Below, in pieces: positions 48,552 to 58,661 of a stretch of 64,000 nucleotides of DNA. The stretch lies in assembly GCF_021278965.1 (NCBI RefSeq), contig NZ_CP065589.1:4903001-4967000 (forward strand), written 5' to 3'. The notes below the pieces were generated by a model. That model had not been told where the DNA came from. It did not search any database and was given only the letters and a program-made list of their open reading frames with translations. The first letter of the stretch is position 1; each line of letters opens with the position of its first letter. Both the position numbers and the translations under genes were made by a program. The stretch is from Chryseobacterium capnotolerans. Lineage in GTDB: Bacteria; Bacteroidota; Bacteroidia; Flavobacteriales; Weeksellaceae.

Positions 48552-51149
48552 TTATTGTTTTTGTGGCCCATCAGGAACATTTCTGTTTCTTGCCTTAGGT
48601 TTGTCTGTTTTTTGTTGTTGAGGAGGATTATTCATATTATTATTTCCTGCAGGGAAAGAATCCTGTTTTATTTCCTGCTGGGTAACATTTAAGTTTCCTT
48701 GGCTATTGAGCTGCCCAGGCGCATTTTGCGGAATATTCTTACTTTTAACGGTAGGTTGGGTAGGAGTGCCAGGCTGTTGAGAGATTGAGTTTCCTTTATT
48801 GTCAGTAGCCTGGAAGCTGAGATCACTTTTCAGATAATTCAGCATTTCTTTAGCCTTTATCCCTTCCGGAGTTTTAGCGTAATTTAAAGCAATTTGTTCA
48901 AGCTGTAAAATCATTACTTCTTTTCCACTGGATTTTCCTGTATTGAAAGCATTCAGGAGGTATAATTTAGGTACCAGTGCATCTTTCGGATACTTCTGAA
49001 TAGTTTGATCAATGACTTCCTTACTTTCCGCAAACTTTTCAGACTCGTATAAAGCATAGGCTTTTTTGTATTCATTTTCAACATCCTCAGTAGATTTTAC
49101 GAATGAATTGTTTTTAGGGTTTCTTGCAAATTCAGCGTAGGAAGTATAAGGATAATCAGTTAATAGAATTTGTTTGGCTCTTTCAGCAGACTGAGGAGTT
49201 TTTTCATAATTCATAGCAAAAATCTCATACAAGGCCTGAAGCATTACCTTTTCTTCCGGTTTTACATCTACAAGATCATACAGAGTTTTGGTGGCAAGGG
49301 GAGTATTGGTAAAATAGTTCTGATACATAATACCCAATCCCAAAGATGCAGTATCTCTGTCCTTTTTAAGCTGTCCCAGTTTTTCCTGATTGGTTGGAAT
49401 TTGCTCAATATAATAAGCCGGTTCAAAACGTCTCGGATTAGGAGCGGCAGTTACCCCAAGCGCTTCACTTTTCATATCTTCAATAGAAGCCATTTTTTTA
49501 GAAAAACGCCAGTTGTCAGAAAGTGCTCTTTCACCCCAAACCTGCTTAAATGAAGAAGTTCCCTTGCTTACCGTTCCGGTATTGTTGAAATAAAAACCTT
49601 TTGTGGTAACCCCAAAATCCTCGAAAGAATTAGAGTTGTTATTGGCAAAAATAGAATTGGCATTATAATCTCCGGTATCAAATCCTTTGTTTCGTTCTGC
49701 ACGTCTTCTTTCCTGTTCCTCTTTCTCTTCTTTGATCTTTAGTTTAGCAATATATTTTGTGAAAAAGTCTGTTCTTTGAGCATTATCCATCTTAGCTAAA
49801 GAAAGAATACTGTCATTCTTTTTGATAAGATAATAGTTCTTAGAGATTTTTTTAATGTATGCAGACTGATCTTTTAACAAGATCTTTGAAGGCTCGTAGG
49901 TCATTACAGCAAGTGCAGAATCATAATAAGTTCCCGCACCGATATAATCATTCTTTTCAAGATAACCTTTTCCTATCTCATAATATGCCAATCCACGGAT
50001 CTGAGGGTCAGAAACCTTTTCAAACAAAGACTTTCTGAAAAACTGCTGTGCTTCATCCTTTTTTCCGGCCTTATTGGCCATCAGTCCTAAAGCATATAAA
50101 AATTCGTTTTTTCTGGAACCGTAAGTCCCTTTTTTACTAATTCCCTCCAGATAGCTTTTAGCACCATTATAATCCCCTTTACCATTAAATGTTTTGGCAA
50201 TGGCAATTTGGGATTTCACTTCAAATTCAAAATCACTGGAATATTTATAGGCTGCAGTATAGCTTTCTCTTGCCTTATCATTCTGCCCCAGATTTTCAAG
50301 GACCTGTCCTCTTAAATATGCAATTCTGCTCTTCAGCTTCCTGTTAGAATTCAGCTCAAAAGCCAAATCAAGCTCTTTGGCAGCATCTTCTTTTTTTCCG
50401 GCATCCAAAAGGGACTCAGCATAGTAAATGCTCAATAATTTGGCGTAAGTTTTATTGATCTTTTCTCCTTTTAGTTTAGCAAAAGTCTCATGAGCTCTGT
50501 GGTAATCTTTTATTTTATCATAAGCTACTCCCTGATAAATTCTTGCCAGCGGAATCCTTTTATCATCCTTCATATGAGCGAAGACATAATTAAGAGCATC
50601 CATGGCTTCCAAAGGTTTATTCCGATAGATTCTGGATTGGGCCAGGATCATATAGGCATCAAAAATCTGTTTGTTTTTCTCTTCACCGTTTCTGGTAACA
50701 GAATATTTATTGATGGCTTTTAAGGCCTTAGCTTCAGCAATTTCCAGAGTAGTTGCTCCTTTGGCAGGAGCTGCTCCATCCATATTGGTAGGGTCACTTC
50801 CCGGACCATTTGGCATGTTAGGAATTCCGGAGTTTCTTCCGGATGGCCTGTTGGCAACTTCTCCCATTTTCATGGAATTTTCTGCAAAAGCAGCTGATTG
50901 CCCCAGGTCACTTCCCAAAGGCTGATCTTCAAAAGTAAGAATAGGGATATAAGGAGCATAAAAATTATCTTTATGCGCTTTATCCCTGGTTGTAAATTCA
51001 CTGTTTAATGCGTCCTTAGCATTAAATAGTGTGTTGTAGTATGTAGAAAATCCCTTCAATAGTTTGGATCGCTGCTCCGGCTTTTTTACTTTGGTACCAC
51101 AGGAAGCAACAAGGCAGATCACTAAAAGGAACAATATATTCTTTTTCAT
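48552..51149 (-). CDS. sprE: SprE/PorW-like gliding motility and type IX secretion lipoprotein
   Basis: The 865-residue protein has a lipoprotein signal (LVASC, Cys17). KGFSTYYNTLFNAKDAL follows at about residue 33, then many tetratricopeptide-like repeats (for example AYKYSSDFEFEVKSQIAIA, AYYEIGKGYLEKNDYIGAG). The C-terminal tail is low-complexity, Gln/Asn/Pro-rich and basic. Size, lipobox and start match SprE, a periplasmic part of the type IX secretion machine needed for gliding. It is a single gene with its own terminator. The motility phenotype of this strain is not visible from sequence. Confidence 0.8.
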   Translation of the reverse strand: MKKNILFLLVICLVASCGTKVKKPEQRSKLLKGFSTYYNTLFNAKDALNSEFTTRDKAHKDNFYAPYIPILTFEDQPLGSDLGQSAAFAENSMKMGEVANRPSGRNSGIPNMPNGPGSDPTNMDGAAPAKGATTLEIAEAKALKAINKYSVTRNGEEKNKQIFDAYMILAQSRIYRNKPLEAMDALNYVFAHMKDDKRIPLARIYQGVAYDKIKDYHRAHETFAKLKGEKINKTYAKLLSIYYAESLLDAGKKEDAAKELDLAFELNSNRKLKSRIAYLRGQVLENLGQNDKARESYTAAYKYSSDFEFEVKSQIAIAKTFNGKGDYNGAKSYLEGISKKGTYGSRKNEFLYALGLMANKAGKKDEAQQFFRKSLFEKVSDPQIRGLAYYEIGKGYLEKNDYIGAGTYYDSALAVMTYEPSKILLKDQSAYIKKISKNYYLIKKNDSILSLAKMDNAQRTDFFTKYIAKLKIKEEKEEQERRRAERNKGFDTGDYNANSIFANNNSNSFEDFGVTTKGFYFNNTGTVSKGTSSFKQVWGERALSDNWRFSKKMASIEDMKSEALGVTAAPNPRRFEPAYYIEQIPTNQEKLGQLKKDRDTASLGLGIMYQNYFTNTPLATKTLYDLVDVKPEEKVMLQALYEIFAMNYEKTPQSAERAKQILLTDYPYTSYAEFARNPKNNSFVKSTEDVENEYKKAYALYESEKFAESKEVIDQTIQKYPKDALVPKLYLLNAFNTGKSSGKEVMILQLEQIALNYAKTPEGIKAKEMLNYLKSDLSFQATDNKGNSISQQPGTPTQPTVKSKNIPQNAPGQLNSQGNLNVTQQEIKQDSFPAGNNNMNNPPQQQKTDKPKARNRNVPDGPQKQ

Positions 51150-51295
51150 TATTCAATATAACTTGCTAATCTGCTTTTTATTATCAGCAGTTTGATGATT
51201 TTGTAAAAATAATAAAATTTTATAATGAATAATATTTATATTTCTCTCCGAAATATTTTATTTCATCTTTGTTGAAGTAAAAAATCATATGATTT

Positions 51296-51859
51296 TTAAA
51301 TTTTGGAAATTTCATTCAAAATCTTGTAAACAAGGTGGGTAGGAAGGCCCATAATGGTATAAAAACTACCTGTCAGGCTTTTGATTTTTGCCATCCCCAG
51401 CCATTCCTGAATCCCATAGCTTCCAGCCTTGTCAAAAGGTTTGTAATTTTGAATATAATACTGTATTTCATCATCAGTGATCTCATCAAAGGTTACATCC
51501 GCAACGTCCGTTTCTGTAAAAACCTTATCCGCAGTTTTTATAGTGATTCCTGTATAAACCTGATGTGTTCTTCCTGAAAGATTTCTCAGCATGCTTTGGG
51601 CATCTGCTTCATCCTTAGGCTTACCCAGGATCTCTTGATCAACGGCAACTACAGTATCTGCTGTCAGTAAAACTTCATCCGGTTCCAGGCTTCTGAAAGC
51701 ATCCGCTTTTAATTCAGATAAATAGCCCGCTGCATTTTCTATGGCAATATGAGCAGGAATAATTTCTTCACAATCAATTTTTACAACCTCAAATTCAAAA
51801 CCAAGGCTTGAAAGAAGTTCTTTTCTTCTTGGCGATTGCGATGCTAAAAGTAATTTCAT
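51296..51859 (-). CDS. maf: Maf-family nucleoside triphosphate pyrophosphatase
   Basis: Maf proteins hydrolyse non-canonical or modified NTPs such as dTTP, UTP and methylated nucleotides. The 187-residue protein starts LLLASQSPRRKELLSSLG and has LTADTVVAVDQEILGKPKDEADA, GRTHQVYTGI and DKAGSYGIQEW, all family motifs. It is 9 bp after the kdsC-like gene, so the three genes 51296-53129 form an operon. Confidence 0.93.
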   Translation of the reverse strand: MKLLLASQSPRRKELLSSLGFEFEVVKIDCEEIIPAHIAIENAAGYLSELKADAFRSLEPDEVLLTADTVVAVDQEILGKPKDEADAQSMLRNLSGRTHQVYTGITIKTADKVFTETDVADVTFDEITDDEIQYYIQNYKPFDKAGSYGIQEWLGMAKIKSLTGSFYTIMGLPTHLVYKILNEISKI

Positions 51860-51868
51860 AGGGTAGAA

Positions 51869-52387
51869 TTATACAGATTGAGTATTATCATCATGCCAGT
51901 TCCCCTGAACTTTCATTACCTGCTCGATGACGTCGCGTACAGCACCACTTCCTCCTTTTATTGGAGAAATATAATCTGCTACCCCTTTTACTTCAGGAAC
52001 TGCATTTTCAGGACATGCTGCAATCGCTGAACTTTCCATGATATGAATATCCGGAAGATCATCACCCATAGTGAGAATCTCCTCATTCTTAAGGTTATAT
52101 TTCCTCTTAAAATCTTCAAAATCCTCCATTTTATTATGGGATTTCGGATAATAGTCCTGAATACCGAGGTAATTGATCCTGTGTTTTACCATTTCATCAT
52201 TTCCTCCTGTAATAACTCCAATCAAATAATTGTTTTTTAAGGCTTTTACTACTGCATAACCATCCAGTACATTCATTACCCTGCACATATTTCCACCCGG
52301 CATCAGATAAACGCTTCCATCTGTGAAAACACCGTCTACATCAAATACAAAGGCCTTAATATCCTTTAATTTCTCTTTATAACTCAT
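51869..52387 (-). CDS. kdsC: KDO-8-phosphate phosphatase KdsC-like HAD hydrolase
   Basis: KdsC removes phosphate from KDO 8-phosphate on the way to lipopolysaccharide. The 172-residue HAD protein has FDVDGVFTDGSVY (catalytic Asp pair), VITGGNDEMVKHR and GDDLPD. Length and DGVFTDG motif suit the tetrameric KdsC group. Related families act on other sugar acids, so the exact substrate is inferred. Its start overlaps the end of the DUF2520 gene by 11 bp. Confidence 0.85.
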   Translation of the reverse strand: MSYKEKLKDIKAFVFDVDGVFTDGSVYLMPGGNMCRVMNVLDGYAVVKALKNNYLIGVITGGNDEMVKHRINYLGIQDYYPKSHNKMEDFEDFKRKYNLKNEEILTMGDDLPDIHIMESSAIAACPENAVPEVKGVADYISPIKGGSGAVRDVIEQVMKVQGNWHDDNTQSV

Positions 52388-53129
52388 ACATTTTTTGAAT
52401 AGAATGATTCATTGTCTTATAAATAGCAAGACTTTCTTCGTCTTGTACTAATTGCTCATGTAATTCTAAAACCCTTAAGTCATTTCTTACCGCTGGTCCT
52501 GTTTGGGCCATTTTAGGTTCTATCTCATGGATTTTCTGAACCGTTTCATCAATCAACGGTAAAAAATAATCGAATGGAATTTCCTGAGAATCTGAAATTT
52601 CCTTAGCTCTTGAAAAAAGATGATTCACAAAATTGCAGGCGAAAACGGCGGTCAAATGAATGTACTTTCTTTTTTCATGATTGCTTTCCATCACATTTTT
52701 CGAAACTTTGGAAGCAAGCTCAAAGAGGGTTTTTGTATCCTCTTCATTCTCAGTTTCAATGAAAAACGGAATTTTTTCATATTCCAGCTCCTTCGATTTC
52801 GAAAAGGTCTGTAATGGATAAAAGCTGGCCTTTCTATATTCACCGCTCAAAGTTTCTTTTGGAAGTGAGCCTGAAGTATGGGCAACCAGGCAGTTTTTTT
52901 TGGAAATTATCTTAGAAACCTCTTCTACAGAATTATCACTCACACAGATGATATACAGATCTGCATCATCCAGCTGTTCCGTGGAATATGGAATAGTAAG
53001 TTCTTCAGAAATTTTACTCAATTCTTTTTCGTTCCGCCCAAAAATCTGAGCAATGGAAATGCCTTTCAAAGTGAACGCTTTGGCCATATGATAAGCCACA
53101 TTTCCAGAACCGATTATTACAATTTGCAT
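52377..53129 (-). CDS. Rossmann-like and DUF2520 domain protein
   Basis: The 250-residue protein has an NAD(P)-binding N-terminus (IVIGSGNVAYHMAKAF), CVSDNSVEEVS, AHTSGS and FYPLQTFS. A helical DUF2520 C-terminal domain follows (YIHLTAVFACNFVNHLF). It resembles ProC-like or ketopantoate-reductase-like dehydrogenases of unknown substrate. It is the first gene of the kdsC-maf operon. Confidence 0.88.
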   Translation of the reverse strand: MQIVIIGSGNVAYHMAKAFTLKGISIAQIFGRNEKELSKISEELTIPYSTEQLDDADLYIICVSDNSVEEVSKIISKKNCLVAHTSGSLPKETLSGEYRKASFYPLQTFSKSKELEYEKIPFFIETENEEDTKTLFELASKVSKNVMESNHEKRKYIHLTAVFACNFVNHLFSRAKEISDSQEIPFDYFLPLIDETVQKIHEIEPKMAQTGPAVRNDLRVLELHEQLVQDEESLAIYKTMNHSIQKMYEL

Positions 53130-53252
53130 CTAACAAATATAGGATTTTAAGCTGAGCCGGGAAAGGAAGAAGAGGATAGAAACTTCAAACTTAAATATAG
53201 GCACGTTTATTGCGTAAGTGTCTCATATTATTTTTAATATTTAAACTGAAAA

Positions 53253-53285
53253 TTGAATTTTTAATTTAACTTTCAGTTATTTTTG
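53253..53285 (+). promoter_or_regulatory. Promoter of the ECF sigma operon
   Basis: TTG (53253-53255) and TATTTTTG (53278-53285) fit the Bacteroidota -33 and -7 elements with a 22-bp gap. The sigma gene starts at 53312. Confidence 0.5.
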
Positions 53286-53311
53286 TAATCCAAAACAATG
53301 AAAGGCATCTT

Positions 53312-53863
53312 ATGAAGATTAAGGACGCGGAAATTATTTCGTTGATGCAGAATCCACGGACACAGGATAAAGGTGTTCGTGCCTTGATGGATGCCTATCA
53401 AAGCAGATTGTACTGGCACATACGAAGAATTATTGTGGACGGAGATCTTGCTCAGGATACTTTGCAGGAAACTTTTATTAAAGCTTATCAGAATTTTCAT
53501 CAGTTTAAAAATGATAGCCAGTTGTACACATGGCTGTATAGAATAGCAACCAATGAGGCACTGCAACAGGTAAACAAACTGAAGAAAATGCAGAAAACAG
53601 ATGAAGATCCGGAGTATCACATGCAAAACCTCGTTGCCGATAATGTAGAAGGAGATGCTGAAGAAATACAGATTTTACTGCAGAACGCCATACAAAGCCT
53701 GCCGGAAAAGCAGAAACTGGTATTTATGATGCGGTATTATGATGATTTGCCTTATGAAGAAATATCTAAAATTGTAGATATGTCAGTAGGCACGCTGAAA
53801 ACAAATTATCATTATGCCAAACAGAAAATAGAAGAGTATATTAAAGAAAATTACGAAAGATAA
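53312..53863 (+). CDS. ECF-type RNA polymerase sigma factor
   Basis: The 183-residue protein has region 2 (LYWHIRRIIVDGDLAQDTLQ, TFIKAYQNFHQF, WLYRIATNEAL) and region 4 (LPEKQKLVFMMRYYDDLPYEEISKIVDMSVGTLKTNYHYA). These are typical of group 4 sigma factors. It probably responds to an envelope signal through the next gene product. It lies 17 bp before the anti-sigma gene. Confidence 0.92.
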   Translation: MKIKDAEIISLMQNPRTQDKGVRALMDAYQSRLYWHIRRIIVDGDLAQDTLQETFIKAYQNFHQFKNDSQLYTWLYRIATNEALQQVNKLKKMQKTDEDPEYHMQNLVADNVEGDAEEIQILLQNAIQSLPEKQKLVFMMRYYDDLPYEEISKIVDMSVGTLKTNYHYAKQKIEEYIKENYER

Positions 53864-53880
53864 TTTTTGACAAAACAAAG

Positions 53881-54429
53881 ATGAAAGAGTTCGACTTAGA
53901 AAAACTAGAACGTAAAAACATTTACACAGTCCCTGAAAATTTGTTTGAAAATATTCAGGAGAGGGTTATGAATGATATAAAGCCGGAGCAAAAAGCACCA
54001 GCACCGGTCTTTAAGTTAAATTGGATGTATGCCGCAGCGGCATCTTTGGCTTTGATCTTTGGAGTCACTTTTATTTATAATTCCAATAACGATTCTGCAG
54101 ATAAAGAATTGAATTCAAAAGAAGCCTATGCTGCTCATAAAGGGGGACCTAAAACGGAAGCCGAATTGGCTTATGAAACATTGGAAAATGATTTAACTTC
54201 TGTTGAAAATAATAATCAAACAGTTGTAAATCAGAAAAATAATACTTCTTTAGCTTCAAAAAGTGAAGGAGGAAACGAACAACAAACTGTTTCACAAAAA
54301 ATAGTGAAACCTGTAACTAAAAAAGAAGAAACACGGATGAATGAATATTTGGATTCATTCTCCAATTCTGAAATTGCAGAACTGGCAAATAATTCAACTC
54401 AGGATGTTTATTTGGATTTATATAATTAA
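53881..54429 (+). CDS. Probable membrane anti-sigma factor
   Basis: The 182-residue protein has a cytoplasmic N-terminal segment of about 47 residues (LFENIQERVMNDIKPEQK), one transmembrane helix (about 48-67), and an Asn/Lys-rich periplasmic part ending YLDLYN. Its place directly after the ECF sigma gene and this topology suggest an anti-sigma factor, although no zinc-binding motif is present. The role is inferred from context. Confidence 0.6.
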   Translation: MKEFDLEKLERKNIYTVPENLFENIQERVMNDIKPEQKAPAPVFKLNWMYAAAASLALIFGVTFIYNSNNDSADKELNSKEAYAAHKGGPKTEAELAYETLENDLTSVENNNQTVVNQKNNTSLASKSEGGNEQQTVSQKIVKPVTKKEETRMNEYLDSFSNSEIAELANNSTQDVYLDLYN

Positions 54430-54438
54430 TAAAGAAAG

Positions 54439-54954
54439 ATGAAAAAGATACTATTGACGTTTTTTATTATTTATGGTTTTAGCTTTGGCTTAAATGCTCA
54501 AAGAACGGATTATGACTGGAAAAAGATGGATCCTAAACAAAGGAAGGAGGTCATCAATAATCTTTCTCCTGAAGAAAGAAAAGAGCTCCTTAAGAAATTC
54601 CGGAATAATATGATCATGGATAATCTGAATGTAGATCCGGGAGATAAAGCAGAATTTACACAGCTTTATAATGAGTATCTTGACAGTCAGAAACAGATAA
54701 AAAGTCAATTTGATCCAGGCTTTAACCCTGAAACCTTAACGGATGATGAAGCAAAAGCTAAATTACAGCAAAGCTTTGAAATTGGACAAAAGCTTCTGGA
54801 TAACAGAAAAAAATACGCAGAGAAAATGCAGGAGGTAATTCCCTGCCAGAAAGTTCTGAAGCTGTTTCAGTCTGAGGGCATGATGAGAGATAAAATGAAT
54901 GAAAGAAAACCTCATGTACATAATAATAGTTCGGGACCTAAACAAAACCCATAA
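54439..54954 (+). CDS. Periplasmic helical protein, third gene of the ECF operon
   Basis: The 171-residue product has a signal peptide (residues 1-20, LNAQ) and a helical, charged mature part (KRKEVINN-like LSPEERKELLKKFR, KAKLQQSFEIGQKLLDNRKK). It resembles Spy/CpxP-type periplasmic sensors in size and helix content, though the LTxxQ motif is absent. It follows the anti-sigma gene by 9 bp. It could sense envelope stress or act as a target of the sigma factor. Confidence 0.6.
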   Translation: MKKILLTFFIIYGFSFGLNAQRTDYDWKKMDPKQRKEVINNLSPEERKELLKKFRNNMIMDNLNVDPGDKAEFTQLYNEYLDSQKQIKSQFDPGFNPETLTDDEAKAKLQQSFEIGQKLLDNRKKYAEKMQEVIPCQKVLKLFQSEGMMRDKMNERKPHVHNNSSGPKQNP

Positions 54955-54976
54955 TAGTTTATTTTTTTAATGTTGG

Positions 54977-55009
54977 ACGGCTCTTACAGATCTTTTTTGT
55001 GAGAGCCGT
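54977..55009 (+). terminator. Rho-independent terminator of the ECF operon
   Basis: ACGGCTCTTACA pairs with TGTGAGAGCCGT (one G-U) and is followed by TTTAATTTT. Confidence 0.85.
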
Positions 55010-55187
55010 TTAATTTTCTACAAAATCAATAACTTTCATTGGTGACCGAACTCATAGAGAAAAGGAAAACTCCGTTTTTGAATAGTTTTAAAGATAGAAT
55101 ACTGGATTGCTTCTTTAGATTTTCCCAGATATTTTAAATAAATTGATACAATAAGATGATGAAAGACAATAATCTCTCGCTTTTTTT

Positions 55188-55195
55188 TATCTTTG
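55188..55195 (+). promoter_or_regulatory. Probable -7 element of lepA
   Basis: TATCTTTG matches TAnnTTTG and lies 19 bp before the lepA ATG. No clear -33 TTTG was seen. Confidence 0.5.
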
Positions 55196-55214
55196 CAAAT
55201 TACAAGATTCTTAA

Positions 55215-57011
55215 ATGAAAAACATACGAAATTTTTGCATAATCGCTCATATCGACCACGGTAAAAGTACCTTGGCAGACCGTCTTTTGGAGTACACGAA
55301 TACCGTTACTCAAAGAGAATTACAGTCTCAGACGCTTGATGATATGGATTTGGAAAAGGAACGTGGGATTACGATTAAGTCTCACGCGATCCAGATGGAT
55401 TATGAATATAAAGGAGAAAAATATATTCTAAACCTGATTGATACACCGGGACACGTAGACTTCTCTTATGAAGTTTCCCGTTCTATTGCTGCCTGTGAAG
55501 GAGCTCTTCTTATTGTAGATGCCGCTCAGAGTATTCAGGCACAAACTATTAGTAACTTGTATTTAGCATTGGAAAATGATTTAACAATCATTCCAATCTT
55601 AAATAAAATTGACCTTCCGTCTGCTAACCCCGAAGAAGTAACTGATGAGATCATGAATCTTATCGGATGTGAATATGAAGATGTATTGAGAGTTTCTGGA
55701 AAAACGGGAGAAGGTGTTCATCACTTACTGGAACAGATTGTTGAAAGAATTCCTGCACCGGTAGGAAATCCTGACGGCCCTCTTCAGGCTCTGATCTTTG
55801 ACTCTGTTTACAACCCATTCAGAGGGATTGAAGCTTACTTCAAAGTAGTGAATGGAAGTATTACCAAAAATGAAAAGATCAAATTCTTTGCAACTGGAAA
55901 AGAATATGGAGCTGATGAAGTAGGTACCCTAAAACTGAAGCAGGTTCCAAAGAAAACCATTCAATGTGGAGATGTAGGATATTTGGTTTCAGGGATTAAA
56001 GATGCCCGTGAAGTAAAAGTAGGAGATACCATTACTTCTTTTGAGAAACCAGCAGATGGACCTATTGATGGATTTGAAGAAGTAAAACCGATGGTATTTG
56101 CAGGTATTTACCCAATTGATTCTGAGGATTTTGAAGAGTTGAGATTCTCTTTGGAGAAATTAAGATTAAACGATGCTTCTTTGGTTTTCGAACCGGAAAG
56201 TTCTGCCGCTCTTGGATTCGGATTCCGTTGCGGATTCTTAGGAATGCTTCACATGGAAATCGTTCAGGAACGTTTGGACAGAGAGTTCAATATGAACGTG
56301 ATTACAACGGTTCCTAACGTATCTTACTTCGGGTATACTAAAAAAGAACCTGAAGTTCCGATTTTGATCAATAACCCATCTGAAATGATGGATCCTTCTA
56401 CAATGGATAGAGTAGAAGAGCCTTTCATTAAAGCATCTATCATTACAAAATCTGACTTTGTTGGAGCAGTAATGACTTTATGTATCGAGAAAAGAGGAGA
56501 AATCGTTAACCAGAGTTATTTAACATCAGAACGAGTTGAATTAATTTTCAATATGCCATTGGCAGAAGTAGTTTTCGACTTCTATGACAGGTTAAAATCA
56601 ATCTCTAAAGGATATGCATCATTCGATTACCACCCAATCGGATTCAGAGCTTCCAAGCTTGTAAAAATGGATATCCTGATCAATGGTGACATGGTAGATG
56701 CCCTTTCATCTTTGATTCACGACAGTAATGCTTACTATATCGGTAAGAGAATGTGTGAAAAGCTTCGTGAGCTGATCCCAAGACAACAGTTTGATATCGC
56801 TGTTCAGGCAGCTTTAGGAACGAAGGTTATTGCCAGAGAAACCATCAAAGCCTTAAGAAAAGACGTTACTGCAAAATGTTACGGTGGAGATATTTCCAGA
56901 AAGCGTAAACTATTGGAAAAGCAGAAAGAAGGTAAGAAGAAGATGAAACAGATTGGAAGGGTAGAAGTACCACAGTCTGCGTTCATGGCTGTATTAAAGC
57001 TTAATGACTAA
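55215..57011 (+). CDS. lepA: Elongation factor 4 (LepA)
   Basis: EF-4 is a ribosomal GTPase that helps translation restart or back-translocate under stress. The 598-residue protein begins with the G1 loop AHIDHGKST (11-19). It has [26 protein letters not shown], and the LepA C-terminal domain ending in [21 protein letters not shown] sequence ([19 protein letters not shown]). The length is normal. It is a single gene and ends at a terminator. Confidence 0.97.
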   Translation: MKNIRNFCIIAHIDHGKSTLADRLLEYTNTVTQRELQSQTLDDMDLEKERGITIKSHAIQMDYEYKGEKYILNLIDTPGHVDFSYEVSRSIAACEGALLIVDAAQSIQAQTISNLYLALENDLTIIPILNKIDLPSANPEEVTDEIMNLIGCEYEDVLRVSGKTGEGVHHLLEQIVERIPAPVGNPDGPLQALIFDSVYNPFRGIEAYFKVVNGSITKNEKIKFFATGKEYGADEVGTLKLKQVPKKTIQCGDVGYLVSGIKDAREVKVGDTITSFEKPADGPIDGFEEVKPMVFAGIYPIDSEDFEELRFSLEKLRLNDASLVFEPESSAALGFGFRCGFLGMLHMEIVQERLDREFNMNVITTVPNVSYFGYTKKEPEVPILINNPSEMMDPSTMDRVEEPFIKASIITKSDFVGAVMTLCIEKRGEIVNQSYLTSERVELIFNMPLAEVVFDFYDRLKSISKGYASFDYHPIGFRASKLVKMDILINGDMVDALSSLIHDSNAYYIGKRMCEKLRELIPRQQFDIAVQAALGTKVIARETIKALRKDVTAKCYGGDISRKRKLLEKQKEGKKKMKQIGRVEVPQSAFMAVLKLND

Positions 57012-57031
57012 TTCAATATCATTATAAAAAC

Positions 57032-57060
57032 AAACCCCATTTCAGCTTGAAACGGGGTTT
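57032..57060. terminator. Terminator between convergent lepA and the DUF1579 gene
   Basis: AAACCCC and GGGGTTT arms with an inner TTTC/GAAA pair (one mismatch) form the stem, flanked by A- and T-rich sequence on both sides. Confidence 0.85.
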
Positions 57061-57065
57061 TTATT

Positions 57066-57710
57066 TTATTTTTTACGGGTGAATTTTATTTCCATTGTTT
57101 TCATTTCCTTTCCTGTTTTTGGATTGGGTCCATACATTTCCAAAGTATGGTTGTTATCATCAGTAAAGGTATAAACTTCTCTTACCTCACATTCTTTGCC
57201 CGGCCGGCTTGGATCGGTCATTTTACCTTTAAAATCAATTGATTTCTTAGCTGGATTCCAGTCTCCTTCTGCATGCATTAATCCTGTTCCCATATTATCA
57301 ATCCATGTGCTTACAAACTTTTTCTTGGCATTATCATAGCCCATAATACTCATACCTTCAAAGGGCATTCCCATAAAATTACCTTTGTAATTACTTACCT
57401 GATAACGGCCTTCGAAAATCATTTTATTAGTGCATTCAGAAGTAGAAGTCACTGCTTTTCCACTGTCATCCATCCACATACTGGTTGCACCCGTCCAGTT
57501 TCCATCAAATTTCGCCAGCATTTTATGCATGTCACCTGGAGTTGCAAATTCCATCCATGCTTTTGTTGCGGCTGCAGAATCTACTGGTTTCCATTCAGAT
57601 GTGGTGGCTGCAGAATCTTTTTTATCAGAACTATCTAAAGCGCTTGTTTTCCCTTTCTCACATGCTGTACATAAGAAAGCGAGAGAAATGATTGCTAATA
57701 AATTTTTCAT
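57066..57710 (-). CDS. DUF1579 family lipoprotein
   Basis: The 214-residue protein has a lipobox (LCTAC, Cys17) and a DUF1579 domain: HKMLAKFDGNWTG, SECTNKMIFEGRYQVSNYKGNFMGMPFEG and GYDNAKKKFVSTWIDNMGTG. The family has a lipocalin-like beta-barrel and no clear function. It is a single gene convergent with lepA. Confidence 0.88.
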   Translation of the reverse strand: MKNLLAIISLAFLCTACEKGKTSALDSSDKKDSAATTSEWKPVDSAAATKAWMEFATPGDMHKMLAKFDGNWTGATSMWMDDSGKAVTSTSECTNKMIFEGRYQVSNYKGNFMGMPFEGMSIMGYDNAKKKFVSTWIDNMGTGLMHAEGDWNPAKKSIDFKGKMTDPSRPGKECEVREVYTFTDDNNHTLEMYGPNPKTGKEMKTMEIKFTRKK

Positions 57711-57846
57711 AAATATTTAATTTTAAGTTGGTTATAATAATAACTTAAAGGTATGAAGTTTTATTACTAGTAAAATATTTTTATTTTTCCTTAATGAAAA
57801 TCAAAACTAAAACAAACTAAAAATACTTCCTTTAAAGGGATCGTTT

Positions 57847-58602
57847 TTATTTTACTTCGTCATACCTTCTCTGCACTTTGAGTATATTTTTGTCATAATT
57901 CATCATAAATGATTCAGAAGAACTATGGAACAGCGTGACTTTAAATTTTCCTCGGTCTTTTCCTGTGAGATAGTTAACTGAAAATATCATGATTTCATTA
58001 GGTTCAAATTCCCAATAATGCATACCCCAACCGGTTCCACAAATAATGGCATCGTCGTTCCATATCATTTGCCATTTTTGCTTATCGTTGAGTATAGCAA
58101 GTGGTAGATTTTTCAGACCAGAAAGTATTAATTTCCGATTTGAAATATTCTTGATAAATACAGGAAAAGCTTTATATTTTTTAAGGGTTCCTGTTTCTAA
58201 ATTGTATGCATATTTAGGAATCGTGTCATTGGGCTTGATGACAATTTTGACATTATTTTCAGATAAAGAATCAAAACTAACTGGTGTTTTAGAAAACTTC
58301 ATTCTTTCAAAATATCCATGAAAATATGCGGCATTACGAGCAGGGTTGCTCTCAACTTCTGTATCTGGTGGAGGTGGCGGAGCAGGTATCATTGAGTTGT
58401 AATATTTTACTTCAACATTGGAAGTATCTTTGCCTAAGTATATTAATCCAGTTTCTCCTTCCCCTATCCCTTCGTTAAACTTTTGGAAGGTTAGCTTCTC
58501 ATTTTTTTCATGGTGTAAAATGATGGGGTCTGCAAATGAGGATTCTTTTTTACAAGAGAATAATCCAAGGATAAGACTAAAGTAAAGCAGCTTTTTTATC
58601 AT
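57847..58602 (-). CDS. Lipoprotein of unknown function
   Basis: The 251-residue product has a lipobox (LFSC, Cys17) and a beta-rich mature part with a Pro run (APPPPPDTE) at about residue 75. I do not recognise the family. It lies beside, and is divergent from, the Nudix regulator gene, with about 60 bp between the starts. Confidence 0.6.
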   Translation of the reverse strand: MIKKLLYFSLILGLFSCKKESSFADPIILHHEKNEKLTFQKFNEGIGEGETGLIYLGKDTSNVEVKYYNSMIPAPPPPPDTEVESNPARNAAYFHGYFERMKFSKTPVSFDSLSENNVKIVIKPNDTIPKYAYNLETGTLKKYKAFPVFIKNISNRKLILSGLKNLPLAILNDKQKWQMIWNDDAIICGTGWGMHYWEFEPNEIMIFSVNYLTGKDRGKFKVTLFHSSSESFMMNYDKNILKVQRRYDEVK

Positions 58603-58629
58603 TTAGTAAAAATACTAAATATTTATTCT

Positions 58630-58654
58630 TAGCTTTGCGTATTCGTAACGCAAA
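58630..58654 (+). promoter_or_regulatory. -7 element overlapped by a 21-bp palindromic operator (site 1)
   Basis: TAGCTTTG (58630-58637) fits TAnnTTTG. The perfect inverted repeat TTTGCGT-N7-ACGCAAA lies at 58634-58654, overlapping it. The Nudix regulator ATG follows at 58662. The arrangement suggests autoregulation of the regulator. Confidence 0.7.
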
Positions 58655-58661
58655 CTAATTT

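Noticed and set aside
54293..54315. TGTTTCAC and GTGAAAC halves resembling parS
   Set aside because: The halves are 8 bp apart inside the anti-sigma coding frame, so this is not the contiguous 16-mer that ParB binds.
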